The notes: a model not told the origin generated them from the sequence alone. 64,000 bases of DNA from Streptomyces ferrugineus (GCF_015160855.1 NZ_CP063373.1:1736001-1800000); one strand, 5' to 3'. Shown: positions 36,441 to 47,709, counted from the first letter of the stretch. Program-made: numbers and translations.

Positions 36441-36472
36441 CGCCGTACGGGATGATCTCCTCTCGTACGGCG
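36441..36472 (+). promoter_or_regulatory. Second hairpin in the mreB-mreC gap
   Basis: Perfect 9-bp stem CGCCGTACG (36441-36449) with 36464-36472 and a 14-nt loop containing CTCCTCT. It lies 75 bp before mreC and may be a leader structure or a second terminator. Confidence 0.5.
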
Positions 36473-36546
36473 GATCGTTGATATGGAGGCATAAGCTCGC
36501 CCGTGAGCCTCCGCACACCTGAACACCAAAACCTCTGCACATTCCT

Positions 36547-37614
36547 ATGAGGAAGGCACGGCCGCCGCACGTGAGGGACACACGAGAGAGCCGGCTGCTC
36601 CTGGTGCTGCTGATCGCCATCGCGTTCGCGCTGATCACGGTGGACATCCGCGGCGGTGAGGACTCTCCGGTCGACGGTGCCCGCCAGGCCGCTGCCACGG
36701 TCTTCGGCCCGATCGAGGACGGCGTGTCGGCCGCGGTGAACCCGGTCGGCAACGCGGTCGCCGCGATCCGTGACTCCGGCGAGCGCCACGACCGGCTCGC
36801 CCAGCTGGAGCAGGAGAACGCCGCCCTCAAGGCGAAGCTCGGCAGCGACGACCGCGATCGCAGCCGGCTGCGGCAGCTCGACAAGATGCTGAAGGTCGCG
36901 GGCAAGGGCCAGTACGGCATCAAGGGCGCCGAGGTCATCGCCATAGGAGCGGCCCAGGGCTTCTCCTGGACCATCACCATCGACGTCGGCGCGAACGACG
37001 GCATCCGGCGCGACATGACCGTCCTCAACGGCGACGGGCTGGTCGGCCGGGTCACCACCGTCGGCCCGAACACCGCGACCGTGCTGCTGGCCAACGACCC
37101 CGACTTCACCGTCGGCACACGCATGGAGTCCACCGACGAACTCGGCTTCGCCTCCGGCCAGGGCGACCGCCCGCTGCGTGTGGAACTCCTCAACGGCAAG
37201 GCCGAGGTGAAGAAGGGCGACCGGCTCGTCACCTTCGGCTCGCAGGCCGACAAGCCCTTCGTGCCCGGTGTCCCGGTCGGCGTCGTCTCCCGCGTCGACC
37301 CGTCCGGCGGCGACCTGACCCGCACCCTCTACGTCACTCCGTACGTCGGTTTCTCCAAGCTCGACATCGTCGGCGTCGTCGTCCAGGCCCCCACGAAGGA
37401 CCCGCGCGACACGGTGCTCCCCGACAAGCCCCGTCCCAAGCCCACGCCGACCGTGACGGTCACCGTCACGCCGGGCGCCGACGGTGAGGTCCAGCCCGAG
37501 GGGGAGGGCCAGAACCAGCCGCAGGCCGACGGCCAGTTCGAGCCCCGGGTCGACGGCGAGGACCAGCCGTCGCCCGACGGCCAGAACGAGTACGAGTACG
37601 AGCAAGAGCAGTAG
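36547..37614 (+). CDS. mreC: Rod-shape determining protein MreC
   Basis: A 355-residue bitopic protein. A short basic cytoplasmic end and a membrane helix (about 16-33) precede a periplasmic coiled coil (DRLAQLEQENAALKAKL, about 80-115). The two beta-barrel MreC core domains run from about 125 to 280 (SWTITIDVGANDGIRRDMTVLNGDGLVGRV...). The last 70 residues are an acidic Pro/Gln/Glu-rich tail ending EYEYEQEQ, variable among Streptomyces. It scaffolds PBP2/RodA at the membrane. There is no clear ribosome site before the ATG. The mreD gene follows 13 bp later. Confidence 0.94.
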   Translation: MRKARPPHVRDTRESRLLLVLLIAIAFALITVDIRGGEDSPVDGARQAAATVFGPIEDGVSAAVNPVGNAVAAIRDSGERHDRLAQLEQENAALKAKLGSDDRDRSRLRQLDKMLKVAGKGQYGIKGAEVIAIGAAQGFSWTITIDVGANDGIRRDMTVLNGDGLVGRVTTVGPNTATVLLANDPDFTVGTRMESTDELGFASGQGDRPLRVELLNGKAEVKKGDRLVTFGSQADKPFVPGVPVGVVSRVDPSGGDLTRTLYVTPYVGFSKLDIVGVVVQAPTKDPRDTVLPDKPRPKPTPTVTVTVTPGADGEVQPEGEGQNQPQADGQFEPRVDGEDQPSPDGQNEYEYEQEQ

Positions 37615-37627
37615 GAGCTGAAGCCCC

Positions 37628-38311
37628 ATGCGCGTCAACCGAATCCTGCTCTCCTCCTCCCTGGTCGTCGTCGCCCTCGTCCTCCAGGTGAGCGTCCTGG
37701 CCCGGCTGCACCTCCCGGGCGCCGTCCCCGACCTGCTGCTGCTCACCGTGCTGGGCCTGGCCATGGTGTACGGCCATGTCGGCGGCGCACTCGTCGGCTT
37801 CGGCGCCGGACTGCTCGCCGACCTGGCCCCGCCCGCGGACCATGCCGCCGGCCGCTATGCGCTGGTGCTGTGCGTCATCGGCTATCTCGCCGGGCTCATC
37901 AAGCCGGACAACGGCCGGCTGAAGTCGGCCACCGGGCCGATGGTCGTCGTGGTCGTCGCCGCGATCGGAGCGACGCTGCTGTACGCGGGTGTCGGCGCCC
38001 TCGTCGGGGACACCGCCGCGCGTCATGTCGGGCTCGGCAGCCTGCTGTTCACGGCCGCCCTGTACGACCTGCTGCTCGCGCCGTTCGTCGTTCCCGGGAT
38101 CATGGCGCTGGCCCGGCGCGCGGAGAACGACCCGCTCGCCGACACCAGTTCCCAGGCGAAGAAGGCCGACATCTCCTCCGGCTGGCTCTCCGGCGGCACC
38201 GGGCTGCGCATCGGCGGCCAGCGCGCGGGGCTGAAGAACGGTCTGAAGGTGAAGGCGGTGCGGGCGCGCACGGCGCGCGCCGGGCGCATCAAGGGGGTCA
38301 AGCGGCTGTGA
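37628..38311 (+). CDS. mreD: Rod-shape determining protein MreD
   Basis: A 227-residue integral membrane protein with about five helices in residues 1-165, matching the MreD family (GAVPDLLLLTVLGLAMVYGHVGGALVGFGAGLLADL). An unusually long basic C-terminal tail (about 170-227, rich in Lys/Arg/Gly) is typical of Streptomyces MreD. It partners MreC. A small TCACCCG/CGGGTGA hairpin (38324-38339) follows in the 127-bp gap before the PBP2 gene. Confidence 0.9.
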   Translation: MRVNRILLSSSLVVVALVLQVSVLARLHLPGAVPDLLLLTVLGLAMVYGHVGGALVGFGAGLLADLAPPADHAAGRYALVLCVIGYLAGLIKPDNGRLKSATGPMVVVVVAAIGATLLYAGVGALVGDTAARHVGLGSLLFTAALYDLLLAPFVVPGIMALARRAENDPLADTSSQAKKADISSGWLSGGTGLRIGGQRAGLKNGLKVKAVRARTARAGRIKGVKRL

Positions 38312-38438
38312 GGGCAGGGGAGTTCACCCGGACGGGTGAGGCCGGGAGGAACCGGGCCATGCGGGCCGGACGTTCACCAGTCGAACGCACACAGTCGTAT
38401 CCGCACTGGTACTCGCACTGAGAGGAGGAGGCAGCGCA

Positions 38439-40700
38439 GTGACCAACATCCCCGAGACCGGCCGGACGCCACGCGTCCAGATCCGGCTCATCGTCATCCA
38501 GATCCTCGTCCTCTCCCTGCTGGGCACCCTCGGCGGACGCCTGTGGTACCTCCAGATCCGCGAGGGCGAGGCCTACGCCAAGGAGGCGTCCGGCAACCAC
38601 GTCCAGCAGGTCGTGCAGCCCGCCGTGCGCGGCTCGATCCTGGACGCGCGCGGAGTGCCGCTCGCCGACAACGAGACACGGCTGGTGGTGTCGGCCTCCC
38701 GCACCGACCTGCTGAAGATGCCGGACGACGGCAAGGGCGTGCTGACCAAGCTGGCCGGCGTGCTGGGCATGAAGCCCGCGGACGTCATGGAGAAGGTCCG
38801 GCTGTGCGACGCCGAAACCCCGCAGCCGTGCTGGAACGGCTCGCCGTACCAGCCGATCCCCATCACCGACGAGGCCACCGCCAAGCAGGCCCTGCAGATC
38901 CGTGAGCGCGCCGAGGACTTCCCCGGCATCACCGCCGAGCCCCAGGCCGTGCGCCGCTATCCGGGCCCCGGCGAGTCCAACACCGCCCAGGTCCTCGGCT
39001 ATCTCTCCCCGGTCACCGACGAGGAGATCCAGAAGGCCAAGGACACCGACTCGCCCTATCTGCGCTCCGACCGGGTCGGCCGTTCCGGCCTGGAGCGCCA
39101 GTACGACAAGGAACTGCGCGGCAAGGCGGGCGTCACCCGCTACGAGGTCGACAACCTCGGCCGCGTCATCGGCCAGGCCCAGGCCGATGACGCGCAGCCC
39201 GGCTCCAACCTCGTCACCAGCATCGACGCCCGTGTGCAGCGGGTCGCCGAGTACGAGCTGAACGAGGCGATGAAGCAGGCCCGCAAGGAGTGGGACCGCA
39301 ACACCAACAAGCCGTACAAGGCCGACTCCGGCGCTGTCGTGGTGATGGAGGCCAAGACCGGCCGCATCGTCGCCATGGCGTCCAACCCGACGTACGACCC
39401 GAATGCCTGGATCGGCGGAATCTCCGCCAAGGACTACAAGAAGCTCACCGGCAAGGACTCCAACTACCCGCTGCTCAACCGGGCCATCCAGGGCCAGTCG
39501 GCACCTGGCTCGATCTTCAAGGTCATCCCGACGGCGGCCGCGGTCAACGCCGGGTACTCCTTCGACGGCCCCTACGAATGCTCCAGCTCGTACTCGATCG
39601 GCGGCCAGGTCTTCAAGAACTTCGAGTCCAAGGGGTACGGCCCGATCAGCCTCGGCCGTGCGCTGGAGGTCTCCTGCGACACCGTCTTCTACCGGCTCTC
39701 GCACCAGGAGTGGAAGCGCGACGGCGGCACCAAGCCGAAGAAGAACGCCAACGACTGGTTCTACAAGACGGCCCACCAGTTCGGCCTCGGTGCGGAGACC
39801 GGCATCGACCTGCCCAACGAGGTCACCGGCCGCGTCCCCGACCGCCAGTGGAAGCAGGACTACTGGAAGGCCAACAAGGACGCCTGGTGCAAGTACGGCA
39901 AGAAGGACGGCTCGTACGCCGAGAAGATCGCCTACGAGAACTGCCTCGAAGGCAACCGCATGCGCGCCGGTGACTCCGTCAACTACTCCATCGGACAGGG
40001 CGACACCCTCGTCACCCCCATCCAGATGGCCACCATCTACTCGGCCATCTCCAACGGCGGCACCCTCTACGACCCCACCGTCGGCAAGGCCGTGGTCAGC
40101 GCCGACGGCAAGACCGTGCAGGAGATCGAGCCCAAGTCGCACGGCAAGCTGCCCATAAGCCGCAAGACGCTGGCCGAGATGGACGACGCCCTCGCGGGCG
40201 TCGCCACCCGCGGTACCGCCGCCTGGCGGTTCGCACAGGTCGGCTGGCCGCAGGACAAGATCCCGATGCACGCCAAGACCGGTACCGCGGAGGTCTACGG
40301 CAAGCAGACGACCTCGTGGTTCGCGACGTACACCAAGGACTACTCGATCGTCATGACGATCTCCCAGGGTGGTACGGGTTCCGGCGCCTCGGGTCCGGCC
40401 GTGCGCAACATCTACGACGCGCTGTACGGCGTCTCCGACGACGGCACGATCAACAAGAAGAACGCGCTGCTGCCGGCGCCGCAGAAGAACCTGCCGAAGG
40501 TCCGCACCGACGGCACCATCACCTCGCCGAAGATCGCCAAGGACCCGGCGAAGGAGCAGCGGGCCAGCCAGGAGGGCGAGAAGGCGCCGGACGAGCAGCA
40601 GCTCGCCGGGACGGTGGCGACGCCGACGGGCGAGAACCGGGACACCCGGCGCAGGCGACGCGGGGGCCGTAAGCGCAAAAGCCGGAGGACGCTCACATGA
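38439..40700 (+). CDS. mrdA: Penicillin-binding protein 2, transpeptidase of the rod/spore wall system
   Basis: A 753-residue class B PBP that crosslinks peptidoglycan. An N-terminal membrane helix (about 12-32) is followed by the PBP-dimer domain (about 50-270). The transpeptidase domain carries SIFK (Ser358 and Lys361), the SVNYSIGQG region (SxN box), and KTGTAE (Lys613). The C-terminal 70 residues are polar and end in a very basic RRRRGGRKRKS stretch. The GTG start follows AGGAGGAGG. The rodA gene overlaps it by 4 bp (ATGA), so translation is coupled; the pair forms a SEDS-bPBP polymerase/crosslinker. Confidence 0.95.
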   Translation: MTNIPETGRTPRVQIRLIVIQILVLSLLGTLGGRLWYLQIREGEAYAKEASGNHVQQVVQPAVRGSILDARGVPLADNETRLVVSASRTDLLKMPDDGKGVLTKLAGVLGMKPADVMEKVRLCDAETPQPCWNGSPYQPIPITDEATAKQALQIRERAEDFPGITAEPQAVRRYPGPGESNTAQVLGYLSPVTDEEIQKAKDTDSPYLRSDRVGRSGLERQYDKELRGKAGVTRYEVDNLGRVIGQAQADDAQPGSNLVTSIDARVQRVAEYELNEAMKQARKEWDRNTNKPYKADSGAVVVMEAKTGRIVAMASNPTYDPNAWIGGISAKDYKKLTGKDSNYPLLNRAIQGQSAPGSIFKVIPTAAAVNAGYSFDGPYECSSSYSIGGQVFKNFESKGYGPISLGRALEVSCDTVFYRLSHQEWKRDGGTKPKKNANDWFYKTAHQFGLGAETGIDLPNEVTGRVPDRQWKQDYWKANKDAWCKYGKKDGSYAEKIAYENCLEGNRMRAGDSVNYSIGQGDTLVTPIQMATIYSAISNGGTLYDPTVGKAVVSADGKTVQEIEPKSHGKLPISRKTLAEMDDALAGVATRGTAAWRFAQVGWPQDKIPMHAKTGTAEVYGKQTTSWFATYTKDYSIVMTISQGGTGSGASGPAVRNIYDALYGVSDDGTINKKNALLPAPQKNLPKVRTDGTITSPKIAKDPAKEQRASQEGEKAPDEQQLAGTVATPTGENRDTRRRRRGGRKRKSRRTLT

Positions 40701-41896
40701 CCGGGGCCAACAGTTTCCAGGTCTCCGGGTACGGGCCGGAACGGGCGGGCTGGACCCGTCTGTTCGCCCGTGACTCGCTCGCCCGCCGGCTCGACTGGCC
40801 GATGCTGCTGTCGGCGCTGGCCCTGTCGCTGCTCGGCACGCTCCTCGTCTTCTCGGCGACCCGCAACCGCACCGAACTCAACCAGGGCGACCAGTACTAC
40901 TTCCTGGTCCGGAACGTCCTGAACACCGGCATCGGGCTGACGCTGATGGTCGGCACCGTATGGCTGGGGCACCGCACACTGCGCACGGCGGTGCCGATCC
41001 TGTACGGCGCCTCGGTCTTCCTGATCCTGCTGGTACTCACCCCGCTCGGCTCCACCATCAACGGCGCCCACTCCTGGATCAAGCTCCCCGGCGGCTTCTC
41101 GCTGCAGCCCTCGGAGTTCGTGAAGGTCACGATCATCCTGGGCATGGCGATGCTGCTGGCGGCGAGAGTGGACGCGGGCGACAAGCAGTACCCCGACCAC
41201 CGCACGGTGATGCAGGCGCTGGGGCTGGCCACGGTACCGATGCTGATCGTGCTGCTGATGCCCGACCTCGGCTCGGTCATGGTCATGGTGGTGATCGTGC
41301 TGGGCGTGCTGCTCGCCTCCGGCTCCTCCAACCGCTGGGTCTTCGGACTGATCGGGACGGGGACGATCGGCGCGATCGCGGTCTGGCAGCTGGGCGTCCT
41401 GGACGACTACCAGATCGCCCGTTTCGCGGCCTTCGCCAACCCCGAGCTCGACCCGGCGGGCGTCGGCTACAACACCAACCAGGCCCGTATCGCGATCGGT
41501 TCCGGCGGGCTCACGGGCGCGGGGCTGTTCAACGGCTCGCAGACCACCGGGCAGTTCGTGCCGGAGCAGCAGACCGACTTCGTCTTCACGGTGGCGGGGG
41601 AGGAGCTGGGCTTCGTCGGCGGCGGGCTGATCATCGTCCTCCTGGGCGTGATCCTGTGGCGGGCCTGCCGTATCGCACGTGAGACGACCGAGCTGTACGG
41701 GACGATCGTGGCGGCCGGGATCGTGGCGTGGTTCGCCTTCCAGTCGTTCGAGAACATCGGGATGACGCTGGGGATCATGCCGGTGACGGGTCTGCCGCTG
41801 CCGTTCGTGTCGTACGGCGGATCGTCGATGTTCGCGGTGTGGGTGGCGGTGGGGTTGCTGCAGTCGATCCGGGTGCAGCGTCCGATGTCGGCTTGA
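40697..41896 (+). CDS. rodA: RodA/SfrA-type SEDS peptidoglycan glycosyltransferase
   Basis: A 399-residue polytopic membrane protein with about ten helices, of the FtsW/RodA/SpoVE family. It polymerises lipid II. Diagnostic segments are GSTINGAHSWIKLPGGFSLQPSEFVKV (about 112-138), GYNTNQARIAIGSGGLTGAGLFNGSQT, and near the end MPVTGLPLPFVSYGGSSMFAVWVAVGLLQSI. It overlaps the PBP2 gene by 4 bp. In Streptomyces this member (often called sfr) belongs to the mre sporulation-wall cluster rather than being division FtsW. Confidence 0.95.
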   Translation: MTGANSFQVSGYGPERAGWTRLFARDSLARRLDWPMLLSALALSLLGTLLVFSATRNRTELNQGDQYYFLVRNVLNTGIGLTLMVGTVWLGHRTLRTAVPILYGASVFLILLVLTPLGSTINGAHSWIKLPGGFSLQPSEFVKVTIILGMAMLLAARVDAGDKQYPDHRTVMQALGLATVPMLIVLLMPDLGSVMVMVVIVLGVLLASGSSNRWVFGLIGTGTIGAIAVWQLGVLDDYQIARFAAFANPELDPAGVGYNTNQARIAIGSGGLTGAGLFNGSQTTGQFVPEQQTDFVFTVAGEELGFVGGGLIIVLLGVILWRACRIARETTELYGTIVAAGIVAWFAFQSFENIGMTLGIMPVTGLPLPFVSYGGSSMFAVWVAVGLLQSIRVQRPMSA

Positions 41897-41988
41897 GGGC
41901 GGGTTCCACGCGTCGTTTCCGTGCCGTCATCGTCCGTTTCCTCGGGGTTCATGGCTGGTAAGCCCTGTCGTCGGGTCGTGACTCCCAC

Positions 41989-42001
41989 TAGATTCGGGTC
42001 A
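41989..42001 (+). promoter_or_regulatory. Candidate leaderless promoter of the CYTH-CHAD gene
   Basis: TAGATT (41989-41994) ends exactly 6 nt before the ATG and there is no ribosome site. A weak -35 (CTGTCG, 41965-41970) lies 18 nt upstream. Confidence 0.55.
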
Positions 42002-43509
42002 TGGCGGACACGAAGCGCGAAATCGAGCGTAAGTACGAATCCGACGACAGTGGCCTGCCCGATCTGACCGGTGTCGCCGGTGTCGCGACCGTTGTCGACA
42101 AGGGTGTAGCGCAGCTGGACGCCACCTACTACGACACCCCGGACGAACGCCTCGCCGCCTCATCGATCACCCTGCGCCGCAGAACCGGTGGCGCCGACGC
42201 CGGCTGGCATCTGAAGTTCCCCGTCGCACGGGGCGTGCGGGACGAGATCCAGGCCCCGCTGTCCGACCATCTGCCCCGGACGCTCGCGGGGCTGGTCCGT
42301 TCCCGGGTCCGGGAGACCGAGCTGGTGCCCGTGGTCCGGCTGCGCTCCGACCGCGATGTGCGCGACCTGGTGGACGCAGAGGGCCGGCTGCTGGCCGAGG
42401 TCAGCGTGGACGCGGTACGGGCCGAGCGGCTCCACGGGGGCGGCGGCACCGTCCAGTGGACCGAGATCGAGGTGGAGCTGGCCGACGGCAACGATCCGGT
42501 GTTCCTGGACAAGGTCGAGAAGCGGCTGAGGAAGGCGGGCGTACGGCCCTCTTCGTCGGCGTCGAAGCTGCAAAGGGCGCTGGAGGAGACCGCGCCGAAG
42601 AAGAAGCGCGGCAAGAAGGCCCGGGCGGCCAAGGAGCCGACCACCGCCGGTGATCATGTGCTCGCCTACCTCCGTGCCCAGCGGGACGCCATCGTCGAAC
42701 TCGACCCGGCGGTGCGGCGCGACGTGTACGACTCCGTGCACCGGATGCGGGTCGCCACCCGGCGGATGCGCAGCGCCTTCAGGTCGTACGGCAAGGTCCT
42801 CGACCGGGAGGTGACCGACCCGATCGGCGAGGAGCTGAAGTGGCTGGCCGGGGAGTTGGGCGTCGACCGGGACCAGGAGGTGCTGACCGAGCGGCTGACG
42901 GCGGCCATCGGCGAACTGCCGCGGACCCTGCTCTCCGGGCCCGTGCGCACCCGGCTGCGCACCTGGTCGAACGCCAGGCGGGGCGGTTCACGCCGGCGGC
43001 TGATGAACGTACTGGACGGCAAAAGGTATCTGCAGCTCCTCGACACCCTCGACGCGCTGGTGGCCGAGCCGCCCCTGCTGAAGGCGGCCGCCGGACAGCC
43101 GGAGAAGGTGATCGGCAAGGTCGTACGCACGGACTTCGCCAAGCTGTCCCGGCTGGTCGAGCACGCCCTCGAACTCGAACCCGGAGCGGACCGCGACCTG
43201 GCGCTGCACGAGGCGCGCAAGAAGGCGAAGCGGACCCGGTACGCGGCGGAGTCGGCGGTACCGGCGCTCGGGGACCGGGCCGGGAAGCTGGTGAAGTCGA
43301 TGAAGTCCCTGCAGAACCTGCTCGGCGACCACCAGGACAGCGTGATGACCCGGGAGGCCCTGCGGGAGCTGGCGCGGCAGGCGCATGCGGCGGGGGAGAG
43401 CGCGTTCACCTACGGGCTGCTCTACGGCAGGGAGGAGCAGCGCGCGGCGGCCGACGAGGCGGCGCTGCCCCAGGCCTGGGCGGAGATGAAAGCCGGGTCG
43501 GCCGTCTGA
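42001..43509 (+). CDS. CYTH and CHAD domain protein
   Basis: A 502-residue cytosolic protein with two domains. The CYTH domain (about 5-200) starts with the ExExK signature REIERKYES and has the tunnel-fold pattern of charged residues for binding triphosphates. The CHAD domain (about 220-495) is helical, with conserved His/Arg/Lys residues such as YDSVHRMRVATRRMRSAFRSYGKVL and LHEARKKAKRTRYAAES. CHAD proteins bind polyphosphate; fused CYTH-CHAD proteins are thought to act on or at polyphosphate. A Lys-rich linker (KKKRGKKARAAK) joins the domains. Confidence 0.92.
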   Translation: MADTKREIERKYESDDSGLPDLTGVAGVATVVDKGVAQLDATYYDTPDERLAASSITLRRRTGGADAGWHLKFPVARGVRDEIQAPLSDHLPRTLAGLVRSRVRETELVPVVRLRSDRDVRDLVDAEGRLLAEVSVDAVRAERLHGGGGTVQWTEIEVELADGNDPVFLDKVEKRLRKAGVRPSSSASKLQRALEETAPKKKRGKKARAAKEPTTAGDHVLAYLRAQRDAIVELDPAVRRDVYDSVHRMRVATRRMRSAFRSYGKVLDREVTDPIGEELKWLAGELGVDRDQEVLTERLTAAIGELPRTLLSGPVRTRLRTWSNARRGGSRRRLMNVLDGKRYLQLLDTLDALVAEPPLLKAAAGQPEKVIGKVVRTDFAKLSRLVEHALELEPGADRDLALHEARKKAKRTRYAAESAVPALGDRAGKLVKSMKSLQNLLGDHQDSVMTREALRELARQAHAAGESAFTYGLLYGREEQRAAADEAALPQAWAEMKAGSAV

Positions 43510-43626
43510 GGCCACCGGCGCCCTGGAGGTGCGGCGGGCGTCGCGGGCGTACGGAGGACCCTCGCGGTCGCGTTAGGCTGGATGGTCACCCCTGTCAGTT
43601 CAGTCCAGCTCACGAAGGTTCGCGAG

Positions 43627-45600
<1,974 letters not shown>

Positions 45601-45617
45601 GGTGAGTCGCGGACCTG

Positions 45618-45923
45618 ATGGCGAGCCCGGCGGGGGACCACCTCCGGACGTCAATCGCCGTCACCGCCCCCACCGCCGCCGCAGTCGCTGGAGGAGCTGT
45701 GGGCCGTGTCGTGGGGCCTGACGGCATCCCGGACTGCGGCGCGGTGGAACCCGTGGCCGCCGAGGAGGCGCGCGAGCTGTTGGGTGCCGAGAAGCTGACC
45801 CGTGCGCATGTCGGGGACTTCGGCGTGTTCCCGCGGGCCCGGTGGGTCGGACGGTGCGCCGTACCGCACGACGAGCAGGGCCGTCCCCAGGAGATTCATT
45901 TCGGGGGCCACTCGGGCGACTGA
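45618..45923 (+). CDS. Small hypothetical protein
   Basis: A 101-residue frame with no recognisable family. A better start may be the GTG at 45699, which has GGAGGAG right before it and would give 75 residues (VGRVVGPDGIPDCG...). The C-terminal part RWVGRCAVPHDEQGRPQEIHFGGHSGD looks protein-like with two cysteines and several His/Asp. It lies in the accessory block between the radical SAM gene and the stress-protein gene. It may be a remnant. Confidence 0.4.
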   Translation: MASPAGDHLRTSIAVTAPTAAAVAGGAVGRVVGPDGIPDCGAVEPVAAEEARELLGAEKLTRAHVGDFGVFPRARWVGRCAVPHDEQGRPQEIHFGGHSGD

Positions 45924-46014
45924 CCCTCGGGTCGGGCGGCGGCGTCGGCGCAGGCTGCCGACTCGGCCCCATCCGGACCTGTCGGGCTGCGCGTACCGTG
46001 CGGTCGGCATGAGG

Positions 46015-46034
46015 CTGGGGCCAGTGGACCCAAC
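46015..46034. promoter_or_regulatory. Weak DevR/DosR-like dyad upstream of the stress-protein gene
   Basis: CTGGGGCCAGTGGACCCAAC has arms GGGGCC/GGACCC around 3 nt (one mismatch). It agrees with the recalled dormancy-regulator consensus TTSGGGACTWWAGTCCCSAA at 12 of 20 positions, including most of the GGG and CCC cores. It is 20-39 bp before the USP gene. Confidence 0.3.
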
Positions 46035-46053
46035 GTCGAGTCGAGGAGAGCCC

Positions 46054-46515
46054 ATGGCCGGCCAGCGTGAGGAGTCGGATCGCATCGTGGTCGGGGTGGA
46101 CGGCTCGGACTCGTCGAAGCAGGCCCTTCGCTGGGCGGTGCGTCAGGCGGAGCTCACCCGTGGGGTGGTGGAGGCGATGACGGCCTGGGACATGCCGCAG
46201 TTTCACGGCGCGCTCGGCTGGCTGCCCCCGTCGAGCAGCGATGAAGGGGCTCTGGAGGACCGGGCGCGTGAGGACCTCGCACGAGTTGTCGGCGAGACGG
46301 TGGGAGCCCAGCCACCCGTAGAGGTGCGTACGGCGGTGCATTACGGCACTCCCGCCAGTGTGCTGCTCCGTGCGTCCCGTGACGCTTCTCTGCTCGTCGT
46401 CGGCAGCCGGGGGCTCGGGGGCTTCGCGGGGTTGCTGTTGGGGTCCGTCGCCCAGCACTGCGCTCAGCACGCCGACTGTCCGGTCGTCGTGGTCCGTGAC
46501 CGGGGACGGCAGTAA
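46054..46515 (+). CDS. Universal stress protein, single UspA domain
   Basis: A 153-residue UspA-fold protein. The N-terminus DRIVVGVDGSDSSKQALRWAVRQAEL and the ATP-binding signature GSRGLGGFAGLLLGSVAQHCAQHADCPVVVV (about 118-147; G-2x-G-9x-G-S) indicate the nucleotide-binding subclass. Universal stress proteins help cells survive hypoxia and stasis. The start at 46054 follows GAGGAGAG. It is followed by a secondary alcohol dehydrogenase gene. From memory, a USP plus zinc-alcohol-dehydrogenase pairing also occurs in the hypoxia/dormancy gene region of S. coelicolor. Confidence 0.9.
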   Translation: MAGQREESDRIVVGVDGSDSSKQALRWAVRQAELTRGVVEAMTAWDMPQFHGALGWLPPSSSDEGALEDRAREDLARVVGETVGAQPPVEVRTAVHYGTPASVLLRASRDASLLVVGSRGLGGFAGLLLGSVAQHCAQHADCPVVVVRDRGRQ

Positions 46516-46653
46516 CTCCCGTGTGCGCCGAGCGGCCCCTGTTTTCACTGGAACGCACCACCGCCGGAGCGGCCGGGTCGCGATCCGGCACGATCGCCGG
46601 AAACGTGGCGGTGAGAGCGGCGTGATGTGGTGCATCGACGGGAGGACGGGCAG

Positions 46654-47703
46654 TTGAAGACATTCGTGATGAAGGAGATCGGGCGTGTGGGGTTCATGGA
46701 GAAGCCCGTCCCGCATCTGGGTCCGGGCGACGCCCTCGTACGCACGACCCGAGCCCTCATCTGTACCTCCGACTCCCACACCGTGCAGGGTGGCATCGGG
46801 CCCCGGGAGAACCTGACGCTGGGCCATGAAGCGGTGGGCGTCGTGGACGCCGTGGGCAGTGAGGTGAAGGACTTCCAGCCCGGCGACCGCGTGCTGGCCG
46901 GCGCCATCACTCCCGACTGGGGCGACCTGGCTTCTCAGAACGGCTACCCCTCGCAGTCCGGGGCGCCGCTCGGCGGCTTCAAGTTCGCCAACTCAAAGGA
47001 CGGGGTCTTCGCCGAGTTCTTTCATGTGAACGACGCCGACGCCAATCTCGCGAGAATCCCCGACGGCATCCCCGACGCGGCGGCGGTCTACTGCGCCGAC
47101 ATGCTCTCCACCGGATTCATGGGCGCCGAGAACGGAAACATCCCGATGGGTGGCACCGTGGCCGTTCTCGCGCAGGGGCCGGTCGGTCTGATGGTGACCG
47201 CGGGGGCCAGGCTCTGCGGCGCCGGCCTCGTCATCGGGGTCGAGTCGGTCCCCAGCCGGCAGAAGCTCGCGCAGATGTACGGCGCGGACGAGGTCGTCGA
47301 TTTCACCAAGGAGGACGTCGTCGAGCGGATCCTTGAGCTGACCGACGGGCAGGGAGTCGACACCGCCGTCGAGGCACTCGGCGCGGATGTGACCTTCCAG
47401 ACCGCGGTCAAGATCACCAAGCCCGGCGGCACGATCTCCAACACCGGCTATTTCGGCGAGGGCGAGTTCGTCCGTATCCCGCGCGTCGAATGGGGCGTCG
47501 GCATGGCCGACAAGACCATCACCACGGGACTCTGCCCCGGCGGGAGACTGCGGATGGAGCGGCTGCTGCGACTGCTGGAGACCAGCCGCGTCGACCCGTC
47601 GCACATGACGACCCACGAGTTCGACTTCGACGACATGGAACGAGCCTTCGAGGTCGCGGACAAGAAGCTCGAAGACGTCGTGAAGGTGATGATCAGTTTT
47701 TAG
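46654..47703 (+). CDS. Zinc-dependent secondary alcohol dehydrogenase
   Basis: A 349-residue medium-chain dehydrogenase that interconverts secondary alcohols and ketones with NADP(H) or NAD(H). It aligns along its length with the Thermoanaerobacter brockii isopropanol dehydrogenase (352 residues). Shared segments are RALICTSDSHTV, LGHEAVG, GVFAEFFHVNDAD, CADMLSTGFMGAE and LCPGGRLRMERL. Catalytic zinc ligands are Cys37, His58 with Glu59, and Asp149. I choose a TTG start at 46654 because GGGAGGAC precedes it and the protein then begins like its homologues (MKTFVMKEIGRVGF). The structural-zinc cysteines are absent, as in that subfamily. Confidence 0.9.
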   Translation: MKTFVMKEIGRVGFMEKPVPHLGPGDALVRTTRALICTSDSHTVQGGIGPRENLTLGHEAVGVVDAVGSEVKDFQPGDRVLAGAITPDWGDLASQNGYPSQSGAPLGGFKFANSKDGVFAEFFHVNDADANLARIPDGIPDAAAVYCADMLSTGFMGAENGNIPMGGTVAVLAQGPVGLMVTAGARLCGAGLVIGVESVPSRQKLAQMYGADEVVDFTKEDVVERILELTDGQGVDTAVEALGADVTFQTAVKITKPGGTISNTGYFGEGEFVRIPRVEWGVGMADKTITTGLCPGGRLRMERLLRLLETSRVDPSHMTTHEFDFDDMERAFEVADKKLEDVVKVMISF

Positions 47704-47709
47704 AGGGGC

